Assembly: GCA_025363505.1 (NCBI GenBank)
Contig: JANYDV010000039.1
Coordinates: 1 to 10,009 of the forward strand
DNA length: 10,009 nucleotides
Direction of reading: 5' to 3'
Origin: Bacteroidota bacterium
GTDB taxonomy: Bacteria > Bacteroidota > Ignavibacteria > Palsa-1295
The translations under genes and the position numbers were made by a program. This document shows, one piece after another, positions 1 through 6,560 of the stretch. Numbering within the stretch: the stretch's first letter is position 1; every line of letters begins with the position of its first letter. The notes beneath the pieces were generated by a model. That model was not told the origin of the DNA. It was given only the letters and a program-made list of their open reading frames with translations, and made no database searches.

Positions 1-18
1 CGACTTTAGTCGGGGCAC

Positions 19-47
19 AAAAAGACTCCGACCGAAGTCGGAGTCTT
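19..47 (-). terminator. Intrinsic terminator with UUCG tetraloop
   Basis: Positions 24-32 and 37-45 are perfect reverse complements, a 9 bp stem that extends to 11 bp with the A-T pairs at 22-47 and 23-46. Read on the minus strand the loop is TTCG closed by a C-G pair, the extra-stable C(UUCG)G tetraloop. The complement of the A run at 19-23 supplies a T tract directly after the stem. It lies about 30 bases past the stop codon of the minus-strand secreted protein gene and is oriented to end that transcript. The plus strand lacks a comparable T run, so termination should be one-directional. Confidence 0.9.
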
Positions 48-76
48 GTAAATCACTGCAGTCTTAAAACTATAAA

Positions 77-1543
77 CTACTTCTGAACAATAAAGCGATC
101 ATAGCTTTCGAAGAACTTTCCTGTTGCATCTGTGCCGCTTATATGAACAATATATGTTCCGGTGGGTTGAGTACAATTATAATTCCATAACTCAGATGCA
201 GTCGTATTCGTAATCACAGTTCCAAGAATATCTAGTACTTCGATTTTTGCATTACGAATGCCGGGCATTGCTATGGTAATATTGGCGATTGTTGGGTTTG
301 GATAGATTGTTACGTGCTGTGATGTGCGCAAATTTGTGAACACTCCAAGCACGCCATTTTTACGTAAGCCTTGCAATTGGAAAGTCATTGACATCAAGCC
401 TTGCTCGGCAGTAATAACTACTTCGTCATAATATACACCATTCGCGACCGTAGTCATTGAAACGGTAACTGACATAGATTGTCCCGGTATAAGTGTAAAT
501 GGAAGAGTCGTCGTAGGTAAAATATCCGTGATCGAAAAGCTTTTTCCATTTTTGAGCGAAACTCCAGTAATCTTCAAGTTCATCGAAGTTGTATTCGTAA
601 AATGGAAAGTTTTTGTAGTCACCGAGTTGTCGCCGATCATCGCCAATACATCAGTAGACCCTGCCGCGAGGGAAGTTGCGATCGAATCAGCTGTCGGCGG
701 AATGGCAACACCGGGCAACGAAAGTTTTATGAACTCACAGTTATTCCAATATTGTGTGTGACCAGAGTTGTCGAGCATTGGCAACGAGCTTTGTAATGAA
801 ATCAACCCTACTGAACGATACCGAACTTGAGGATCATTTGAACGAGGGCTGTAAGTTACATTAAAGTTCTTTTTCTCACGTGGTGAGAGGAGGTAAGGGA
901 AGGTTATGCCTGAGATATGGAAGTAGCTTGCATCGCCATAAATGCCACTATCATTTCTTATCATAATGCTGTCATAGCGATTATTTTCTATTGTTGCGGT
1001 GTGAGTAATATCACCGTCCATAATAATTGGTCCGAAAACATCAGCATCCATCGAACCCGTAACACATGGCTTTAAAAGCGCGGGATCAATTGAAGTGAAG
1101 CCGTATGTGCCAGCACGAATTTCGCCTTTGGATGAACCGTACGAATAATCAATCACAAGATTTATCGAACCCGATGTATCAATAGAAGAATTAGTTGGCG
1201 CGAAACAAAGATTTGTGATCGAGACTATTTCTCCGCTGAGCATTATCATTGGCAACGTCGGAATAGAAGTGGCAGTGAAATCCGCGGTCGAGTACTGGCT
1301 TCTCAGGCTATTGATGATAACCGTCGCCCCAGTCAAATTCTGCAAAAAGATTGTATGGCAGGCTTTTTCGCCATGATTAAGAAAGCCAAACTCATTAAGA
1401 TAAAATGCTACACTGTCGGACGATCTAAATTTGATCGTATCGCTCTTAATGTGCTGCTGTTGTGCTTGTATTCTTTCGGTGGTTCCAAGTGTCATAAACA
1501 CCGCCAAGAGAACTCCGAGGAACATCAGACTTCTTGTTTTCAT
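77..1543 (-). CDS. Secreted Ig-like repeat protein with T9SS type A sorting domain
   Basis: The protein has 488 residues. It begins with a signal peptide (basic MKTR, hydrophobic stretch to about residue 20, likely cleavage after IQA near residue 27). Three beta-rich segments follow at about 60-150, 170-280 and 300-395. Each has the 'ATIENN...I...FPYLLSPREKKNFNVTYSP' flavour of ASH/choice-of-anchor-D Ig-like domains, in which a residue-defect phrase is followed by a 'proline-gly-ser maximal' strand. The last roughly 80 residues carry VTIYPNP, KIEVLDILG and GTYIVHI and end in a basic RFIVQK, the pattern of the T9SS type A C-terminal sorting domain. The inferred fate is Sec export, then T9SS passage through the outer membrane and attachment or release. 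The cargo function is unknown because no catalytic domain is visible. I chose the ATG at 1543 over an upstream TTG at 1558, because the signal peptide begins properly there. The stop is TAG. The gene is monocistronic in this window. Confidence 0.85.
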   Translation of the reverse strand: MKTRSLMFLGVLLAVFMTLGTTERIQAQQQHIKSDTIKFRSSDSVAFYLNEFGFLNHGEKACHTIFLQNLTGATVIINSLRSQYSTADFTATSIPTLPMIMLSGEIVSITNLCFAPTNSSIDTSGSINLVIDYSYGSSKGEIRAGTYGFTSIDPALLKPCVTGSMDADVFGPIIMDGDITHTATIENNRYDSIMIRNDSGIYGDASYFHISGITFPYLLSPREKKNFNVTYSPRSNDPQVRYRSVGLISLQSSLPMLDNSGHTQYWNNCEFIKLSLPGVAIPPTADSIATSLAAGSTDVLAMIGDNSVTTKTFHFTNTTSMNLKITGVSLKNGKSFSITDILPTTTLPFTLIPGQSMSVTVSMTTVANGVYYDEVVITAEQGLMSMTFQLQGLRKNGVLGVFTNLRTSQHVTIYPNPTIANITIAMPGIRNAKIEVLDILGTVITNTTASELWNYNCTQPTGTYIVHISGTDATGKFFESYDRFIVQK

Positions 1544-2130
1544 ATTAATTTGTCCCAAAATGTATAAAGTAAAGCGTTAATTCAGTAATAGAATGCTTTT
1601 TGGGGGCGAAAGTTACAAGATAGGCATAAAAATTCCGACCGAGGTTTTGGGTAGAGTAAAAATATTACGTTGTTAGACAATCACTTACGACTACAGTTAG
1701 GTGCTCAAATTATTAAATCTTGATGGGCACCGTTGCAAATTGTTAATTTATTTTGTAAATTACTGGGTTGGAAAAGAAAAGCTACCAGTATAGTAGAATG
1801 TGATGTAGGTTTTTTCTGGTTGTAGGTTGTTGTAAAATAATAAGATATGGCATTGGGTGTAAGAATGAGAGAAGAATGTTTTTTTTGAGTATGGAGGAGA
1901 GAAGGATGTATTATATAGTAGGTTGTCTGCTTCGGTCTAAATGATTGTGTAACTCTTTGTTTGTAGGGTGGTATGGATGGGTGTAAGTTTTGTTGGGCTG
2001 TAAGTGTATATATTTAATGGCAATACAAATGTGTGTGTAAGAAAGACGGGGGGCGATGGGAGTTTGGTTTATTGGTTTGCTCCCGAACTTTTCCCATTAA
2101 TAATCGTTAACTTGGGGCTGAAAAAATAAC
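1544..2130. other. Long intergenic region with C-depleted G/T-rich tract
   Basis: I see no convincing gene in this stretch, which separates the divergent secreted protein gene and rplK. Three things stand out. First, 1700-1707 and 1724-1731 can form an 8 bp stem (GGTGCTCA/TGGGCACC with one G-T pair) around a 16-base loop; it lacks a T tract, so it is not an obvious terminator. Second, from about 1801 to 2046 the plus strand is very poor in C (I count 11 C and 72 G in 1801-2040), with no C at all in 1852-1926. Third, short motifs recur inside that tract: GGGTGTAAG at 1855 and 1979, GGGCTGTAAG at 1995, TGTGTGTAAG at 2032, and GTAGGTT at 1805, 1822 and 1916. The rplK promoter must lie here or further upstream, but I cannot place it with confidence; TATATTTAA at 2009-2017 is only a weak candidate. 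Confidence 0.6.
2055..2098 (+). promoter_or_regulatory. Bulged hairpin in the rplK leader
   Basis: ATGGG at 2056-2060 pairs with CCCAT at 2093-2097, and AGTTTG at 2061-2066 pairs with CGAACT at 2084-2089 (one G-T pair). This gives 11 bp with a three-base TTT bulge on the 3' side and a 17-base loop. A competing 5 bp stem, GGGAG 2058-2062 with CTCCC 2080-2084, uses the same bases. It lies about 90 bases upstream of the rplK start and has no T tract. Its function is unknown; it could simply be structure in the leader. Confidence 0.4.
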
Positions 2131-2170
2131 GTGGGAGGTAGGCTCATTGGAGTTTGCCGCCAAGCACCAC
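2131..2170 (+). promoter_or_regulatory. Candidate L1 autoregulatory site in the rplK-rplA leader
   Basis: GTGG at 2131-2134 pairs with CCAC at 2167-2170. An asymmetric internal loop follows (GA at 2135-2136 facing AAGCA at 2162-2166). A second helix then forms: GGT and GGC (2137-2139, 2141-2143) with GCC and GCC (2156-2158, 2159-2161), A2140 bulged and one G-T pair, capped by a 12-base loop. The sequence GTGGGAGG and the 3' side ending in CACCAC resemble the GGUGGGAGGC...AAAUACCACC strands of the L1 binding site (helices 76-77) in bacterial 23S rRNA, as I remember them. L1 is known to repress the L11-L1 operon by binding an rRNA-like fold in its leader, and this one ends 15 bases before the rplK start codon. 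The fold and similarity were worked out by eye; binding is inferred. Confidence 0.7.
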
Positions 2171-2185
2171 TAAACAAATACAACA

Positions 2186-2611
2186 ATGGCAAAAAAGATC
2201 ACAGGATATATAAAGCTGCAGATCCCCGGAGGAAAGGCAACGCCTGCACCGCCGGTTGGTCCCGCTCTTGGTCAAAAGGGCGTGAACATTATGGAGTTCT
2301 GCAAGCAGTTTAACGCAAAGACGGCAAAGGCTGATGGAATGATCACGCCGGTCGTTATCACCGTTTACTCAGATAAGAGCTTCACCTTCGTCACGAAGAC
2401 ACCTCCTGCAGCAGTATTGTTGCTCAAGGCAGCGAAGCTCGAAAAAGGCTCGAAAGAGTCGAACCGTTCAAAAGTCGGTAAGGTCACCTCTGCGCAAGTA
2501 AAGGAAATCGCCGTATTAAAAATGCCTGACCTCAATGCTGCCTCAGTCGAGACTGCAATGAGTATGGTTGCTGGAACCGCCCGCTCGATGGGCTTACTTG
2601 TGGAGGGATAA
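2186..2611 (+). CDS. rplK: 50S ribosomal protein L11
   Basis: The protein is 141 residues, the normal family length. The N-terminal domain (about 1-70) contains the hallmark PGGKATPAPPVGPALGQKG segment and IMEFCKQFN. The C-terminal RNA-binding domain follows from about 75 (SKVGKVTSAQVKEIA...) and ends with the helix that includes the conserved GTARSMG. L11 binds the GTPase-associated region of 23S rRNA at the base of the L7/L12 stalk and takes part in factor binding and the stringent response. The ATG is preceded by an A-rich stretch (ACTAAACAAATACAACA) with no Shine-Dalgarno, as is common in Bacteroidota. It is the first gene of a two-gene unit with rplA, four bases apart, and lies downstream of the probable L1 site. 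secE and nusG, which often precede it, are not in the 600 bases upstream. Confidence 0.98.
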   Translation: MAKKITGYIKLQIPGGKATPAPPVGPALGQKGVNIMEFCKQFNAKTAKADGMITPVVITVYSDKSFTFVTKTPPAAVLLLKAAKLEKGSKESNRSKVGKVTSAQVKEIAVLKMPDLNAASVETAMSMVAGTARSMGLLVEG

Positions 2612-2615
2612 GGCA

Positions 2616-3317
2616 ATGGCTCAACACGGAAAACGTTATCTCAGTTTAAAGAAGAAGGCCGATAACCCAAAGGCTCTTCCGATCTTAGAAGCAGTAAAGC
2701 AAGTTAAAACTCTTGCAACTGCAAAATTTGATGAATCAATCGACATCGCAATGAACCTCGGGCTCGATCCTCGTAAAGCGGATCAGGCAATACGTGGTAC
2801 GGTTGCGTTGCCTCATGGTATCGGTAAGAAGGTTCACGTAACAGTCGTTACCAAGAATCAAGAAGCCGCTGCCAAAGAAGCCGGCGCTGACGAATATGGT
2901 TTCGAGTCTATCCTTGAGAAAATCAAGGGCGGCTGGACAGCCACTGACGTGATTGTCGCAACCCCCGAAGTTATGGCAGAGCTTGGTAAGCTCGGTCGTG
3001 TCTTGGGACCTCGTGGTTTGATGCCGAATCCGAAATCGGGTACGGTTACTAACGACGTTGCAACCGCAGTGAAAGAAGTGAAAGCCGGTAAGATCGAATT
3101 CCGCGTCGATAAAGCCGGTAACGTGCACTCATCAGTCGGTAAAGCATCGTTCGATGCCGCGAAGCTTACTGATAATATCAATACATTTATCAATACAATT
3201 TTGCGTGCAAAGCCTTCTTCATCGAAGGGTGTGTATGTCAAAGCTGTAGCGATCTCAAGCACGATGGGACCAAGTGTTCGCATCGACGCAAGCGAGGCAA
3301 TTAAAGCTCACGCTTAA
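2616..3317 (+). CDS. rplA: 50S ribosomal protein L1
   Basis: The product has 233 residues, as expected for bacterial L1. Recognisable segments are the N-terminal HGKRYLSLKKK, the GTVALPHGIGKK loop, LGKLGRVLGPRGLMPNPKSGTVT in the middle, and the conserved AGKIEFRVDKAGNVHSSVGKASF. L1 builds the mobile L1 stalk next to the ribosomal E site and is the usual translational repressor of its own operon. I chose the ATG at 2616 because family alignments start with a short basic N-terminus; an in-frame ATG at 2568 would run into rplK. A good Shine-Dalgarno, GGAGGG at 2602-2607, lies inside the last codons of rplK eight bases upstream, which supports this start and translational coupling. A terminator follows 23 bases after the stop, so rplJ/rplL are not part of this operon here. 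Confidence 0.98.
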   Translation: MAQHGKRYLSLKKKADNPKALPILEAVKQVKTLATAKFDESIDIAMNLGLDPRKADQAIRGTVALPHGIGKKVHVTVVTKNQEAAAKEAGADEYGFESILEKIKGGWTATDVIVATPEVMAELGKLGRVLGPRGLMPNPKSGTVTNDVATAVKEVKAGKIEFRVDKAGNVHSSVGKASFDAAKLTDNINTFINTILRAKPSSSKGVYVKAVAISSTMGPSVRIDASEAIKAHA

Positions 3318-3340
3318 GACAAGACAATCGTCATGTTTTC

Positions 3341-3373
3341 AAAGCCGGGCTTGTTATCAAGTCCGGCTTTTTT
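3341..3373 (+). terminator. Intrinsic terminator of rplK-rplA
   Basis: AAAGCCGGGCTTG (3341-3353) pairs with CAAGTCCGGCTTT (3358-3370): 13 bp with one G-T wobble and a TTAT loop, followed by a T run to 3373. On the minus strand the hairpin is followed by GAAAAC, so it is a weak terminator for the convergent membrane protein gene, whose stop codon (3372-3374) falls in the T run. Confidence 0.93.
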
Positions 3374-4661
3374 ATTGTAATGGCTTTGCTTTTTCTGTTG
3401 TATCATCGCGACCTTCGAAAAGTCCGGTATTAAATATAGGAACCGCTGCATTTTTTCTTATCGCCTCGTATTGAGAGAAATGTAAGAAAGGATTAGTACC
3501 TTCTTTTTTCGCGAACTCAGATGATTCTTCATATCCCTGTTTATGATTGTTCATAACCTCAGTGTTAAAAAGAGATGAGTTGTAGGTATCGTAAGAATAG
3601 GATGCTATAGTTGTAAGGAACATCAATATCGTTGCAGCTTTGTAGATATAATTGTTCTTAACACGATGTGAGCAATAGGCAAGCGAGCATACTAGGATAG
3701 GAATAATAAATCGCTCAGCAGCAAAATTTAATCCGCCGATTTCATAAGGCATCAAAAAGAGAGCCACAACGCAGAGAATGAGCGAAAGTGATAGAGGTTC
3801 GATCTTGCGGTTTTTTAGTATGATATAAAAGGTGTAGCCTACAAAAAGTAATGCAGTCGCAATGGTAAGGATGTTAATGCTCTTCAGAGAATCCGGCAGA
3901 GCCATCACTCCTTTGAAACGATGGAAGGGAACAATAATGCTAAAATTGGTAGGTCTTGAAAAGAACAATGAAATCTGTTCGGTCATAAGCGAGACAACAA
4001 TTGTTGCTATATGAGTACGGGTTATGTAATAATGAATGAACACAATTGCCGTTGGAATTCCGCAAATAACGGCTTTGCTCAGAAGAAGATACCTTCTTGT
4101 TGTGATCAAATTGCTGACCAACATCATTGCAAAAATGATTAATGCAAAAAGATGGCAAAGATAACAGGCAAATAAAAATATAGGCAGAAGAATAAGGATG
4201 CGGGTATTGGAAATATTTTGTTTCGTAAAAAAAACAATACCAAAAAAGCAAAGAGATAAACCGCATAAAAAATTTAATGCTCCCATAAAAAGGAAGCCGT
4301 TGAAGACCAAATAGAATGAGCAAACAGCCGAAAATATCTTTGATAACGTACTAAAACGCATCAAAAAACGGAATATCGAAAAATACAACAAGAGCATCGT
4401 TGCGAGTACAAATAGTTTTCCGGCAATTTCTATCGGCACGATGACTCTGAAGAATGCTATCAGAATCGTGCTTACTGCATTTGGAGGGAAATAGGGGTGC
4501 AGGCTGTAGTAGTGATTAACGTTTGATGGATCAAAAATCTGATCATAGAGCAACTGTCCTTGATGAAGCCAATTTGGATAGTCTTGAATTGGGAGATAGG
4601 GCAACAGAAAAACGAAGCAAAGTAAGGCGATGATAGGAATAAGATGGATTGAAAGCTTCAT
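3372..4661 (-). CDS. Polytopic membrane protein, unknown function, GT-C-like
   Basis: The product is 429 residues, very hydrophobic, with roughly nine or ten membrane segments (for example about 6-21, 62-77, 83-98, 108-124, 130-146, 153-168, 170-185, 195-211, 262-281, 290-305, 318-331, 341-353). The first periplasmic loop after segment 1 has IQDYPNWLHQGQLL, an acidic residue soon after the first helix as in GT-C glycosyltransferases. A later MPYEIGGLNFAAERFIIP segment, followed by another membrane helix, also looks like membrane proteins of that superfamily. I do not recognise a specific family, so enzyme activity is a guess. The last 75 residues are soluble. The gene is AT-rich, stands alone on the minus strand, converges on rplA and diverges from aspS across about 100 bases. 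No Shine-Dalgarno is seen before the ATG. Confidence 0.8.
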   Translation of the reverse strand: MKLSIHLIPIIALLCFVFLLPYLPIQDYPNWLHQGQLLYDQIFDPSNVNHYYSLHPYFPPNAVSTILIAFFRVIVPIEIAGKLFVLATMLLLYFSIFRFLMRFSTLSKIFSAVCSFYLVFNGFLFMGALNFLCGLSLCFFGIVFFTKQNISNTRILILLPIFLFACYLCHLFALIIFAMMLVSNLITTRRYLLLSKAVICGIPTAIVFIHYYITRTHIATIVVSLMTEQISLFFSRPTNFSIIVPFHRFKGVMALPDSLKSINILTIATALLFVGYTFYIILKNRKIEPLSLSLILCVVALFLMPYEIGGLNFAAERFIIPILVCSLAYCSHRVKNNYIYKAATILMFLTTIASYSYDTYNSSLFNTEVMNNHKQGYEESSEFAKKEGTNPFLHFSQYEAIRKNAAVPIFNTGLFEGRDDTTEKAKPLQ

Positions 4662-4764
4662 TATTGATCGTTGTTGCTGTAATTGTCGTTAGAGAACCGA
4701 AAATGTTTTTATGGAGTGCCTCTTAAATATTTTACGTTTAAGGTATTCTGAAACTAATAAAAAA
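4662..4764. promoter_or_regulatory. Divergent promoter region, elements not resolved
   Basis: These 103 bases separate the divergent starts of the membrane protein gene and aspS, so both promoters should lie here or just inside the genes. The stretch is AT-rich (ATATTTTACGTTTAAGG near 4727-4743). I see no convincing -35/-10 or Bacteroides-type TTTG/TAnnTTTG pair and no hairpin of note. Confidence 0.35.
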
Positions 4765-6537
4765 ATGAACATAGCACATCGTACACACTATGCAGGAACA
4801 CTCCGATCTGAACAGATCGGGCAGGAAGTAATAATCAATGGGTGGATTGATTCGCATCGCGATCTTGGCTCATTATTGTTCTTCGACGTCCGAGATCGTG
4901 CAGGCAAAGTGCAGTGTGTTGTCGAACCGACTGATGCGACAATGTATCTCTATGAAGAGGGCAAAAAGCTACGCTCGGAATATGTAGTAAGCATCGAAGG
5001 TACACTTCGTAAACGCTCGAACCCCAATAATAAAATACCGACCGGCGAAATCGAGATTGTTGTCACTTCGATTGTTGTCTTAAATGAAGCTGATGTTCCG
5101 CCATTTGTGATCGAAGAAGAAGTCCGCGCGAATGAAGATTTGCGATTGAAATATCGCTATCTTGATCTTCGTCGCCCGAGTTTGCAAAAGAACTTAATGA
5201 TGCGTCATCGTATCACAAAATCTATCCGTGATCATTTCGATTCTCGCGGATTTATCGAGATTGAAACACCAATGCTGATGAAAGCAACACCCGAAGGAGC
5301 ACGCGACTTCTTGGTGCCGAGCCGTTTGCATCCCGGGGAGTTTTATGCTTTGCCCCAATCACCTCAAATCTATAAACAGATGTTGATGGTCGCAGGATTG
5401 GATAAATATTTTCAGATTGTAAAATGCTTTCGCGATGAAGATTTACGAGCTGATCGTCAGCCGGAGTTTACCCAGCTCGATGTCGAGATGAGTTTCCCGG
5501 ATGAAGAGATGGTTTATGAGGTAATGGAAAGCTGTTTGCGCAAAGTTTGGACAGATGTTGGTCTCGAACTTCCGGCATTCCCACGCTATACTTATAAAGA
5601 TGTGATGGAGCGTTTCGGATCTGACAAGCCTGATCTTCGATATGCACTTGAAATCACAACGCTCACTGAGGCGCTTCGTGCTAAAACAGAATTTAAGGTT
5701 TTTAATGACGTCTTGGAAAAGAAACAAGGCAGAATTGCGGCAGTGGTTGTACCAAGTGGCGCGACGTGGAGCCGTAAACAAATCGACGAACTGACTGAAG
5801 TTGCTAAAACATACGGCGCAGGCGGTCTCGTTTGGGTTAAAAAAACAGTCGAGGGTATTGATTCGAGTGCGAAGAAGTTCTTAACACCGGAGTTGCATAC
5901 CACAATCGCTGATGCTTGCAAAATGAATGTAGGCGATATGGCACTCATTGCTTGCCACGAAAAATGGAGTCGTGCTTGTACGATTCTTGGTGCACTTCGC
6001 ATCGAAATTGCGAAGCGTTTAGAATTGACCAAAAACAAATCAAACGTGTTCGCGCCTTTATGGGTATTGAATTTTCCGATGTTCGAACTTGATGAGGCAA
6101 CCGGAAATTACAATGCAATGCATCATCCATTTACTTCGCCGGTTGTCGAAGATTGGAATGCTCGTACTGAAGACCTTGCCGCAATTCGTGCTCGAGCTTA
6201 TGACATCGTTGTCAATGGGTATGAACTTGGCTCCGGTTCGATCAGGATTCATAACCGTACATTACAAACTGAAGTCTTTGATATGCTTGGGCTTTCAAAA
6301 GAAGAGCAAGAAACAAAATTCGGATTTATGCTCGATGCATTCCGTTTCGGTGCACCTCCACATGGTGGTATGGCACTTGGTATTGATCGTATTGCAATGA
6401 TTTGCGCAGGCACTGATAATATTCGAGACGTAATCGCTTTCCCAAAAACAACGTCAATGCAGGGTTTAATGGAAGAATGTCCCTCGCCTATTGATCCGAA
6501 GTTATTGACAGAGCTAAAAATTATTATTGGCAAATAA
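4765..6537 (+). CDS. aspS: Aspartate--tRNA ligase (AspRS)
   Basis: This is a class IIb synthetase that charges tRNA-Asp with aspartate. The 590 residues equal the bacterial norm. Order of domains: N-terminal OB-fold anticodon domain (about 1-130, NGWIDSHRDLGSLLFFDVRD at 25-44); catalytic core with motif 1 around 159-170 (RGFIEIETP), the TPEGARDFLVPSR and ALPQSPQIYKQMLM substrate segments, and motif 2 near 221-240 (FRDEDLRADRQPEFTQLD); the bacterial GAD insertion at about 280-410; and motif 3 near 535 (GMALGIDRI) after GAPPHG. The start is the ATG at 4765, which gives the usual MxxAHRTHYAGTLR N-terminus; the in-frame ATG at 4711 would add 18 unrelated residues. The HRDLGS box matches the E. 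coli-type discriminating enzyme rather than the DHG box of the non-discriminating P. aeruginosa form. An RNA methyltransferase gene follows 23 bases downstream. Confidence 0.98.
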   Translation: MNIAHRTHYAGTLRSEQIGQEVIINGWIDSHRDLGSLLFFDVRDRAGKVQCVVEPTDATMYLYEEGKKLRSEYVVSIEGTLRKRSNPNNKIPTGEIEIVVTSIVVLNEADVPPFVIEEEVRANEDLRLKYRYLDLRRPSLQKNLMMRHRITKSIRDHFDSRGFIEIETPMLMKATPEGARDFLVPSRLHPGEFYALPQSPQIYKQMLMVAGLDKYFQIVKCFRDEDLRADRQPEFTQLDVEMSFPDEEMVYEVMESCLRKVWTDVGLELPAFPRYTYKDVMERFGSDKPDLRYALEITTLTEALRAKTEFKVFNDVLEKKQGRIAAVVVPSGATWSRKQIDELTEVAKTYGAGGLVWVKKTVEGIDSSAKKFLTPELHTTIADACKMNVGDMALIACHEKWSRACTILGALRIEIAKRLELTKNKSNVFAPLWVLNFPMFELDEATGNYNAMHHPFTSPVVEDWNARTEDLAAIRARAYDIVVNGYELGSGSIRIHNRTLQTEVFDMLGLSKEEQETKFGFMLDAFRFGAPPHGGMALGIDRIAMICAGTDNIRDVIAFPKTTSMQGLMEECPSPIDPKLLTELKIIIGK

Positions 6538-6560
6538 TATCTACTCAGCACTCAATCTTC

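Noticed and set aside
1..12. CGACT-TT-AGTCG, a small inverted repeat at the left edge.
   Set aside because: It is only 4-5 bp with a tiny loop and its left side is cut by the window, so it cannot be judged; it may be the tail of a neighbouring terminator.
1544..1558. TTG start at 1558 for the secreted protein.
   Set aside because: The ATG at 1543 gives a standard signal peptide beginning MKTR; the five extra residues are not needed.
1737..1749. AATTGTTAATT upstream of rplK also occurs upstream of rpsB (9558-9568).
   Set aside because: An 11-base AT-only-plus-one-G match is expected several times by chance in a window of this size and base composition.
2131..2313. Reading frame of 60 codons overlapping the rplK start.
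   Set aside because: It is out of frame with rplK, covers the leader fold, and has no recognisable product; a shadow frame.
3796..3812. GGTTCGATC resembles a tRNA T-loop.
   Set aside because: It lies inside the minus-strand membrane protein gene and no cloverleaf can be drawn around it.
4711..4764. Longer aspS start at 4711.
   Set aside because: It adds 18 residues without similarity to AspRS; the ATG at 4765 gives the normal N-terminus and the family length of 590.
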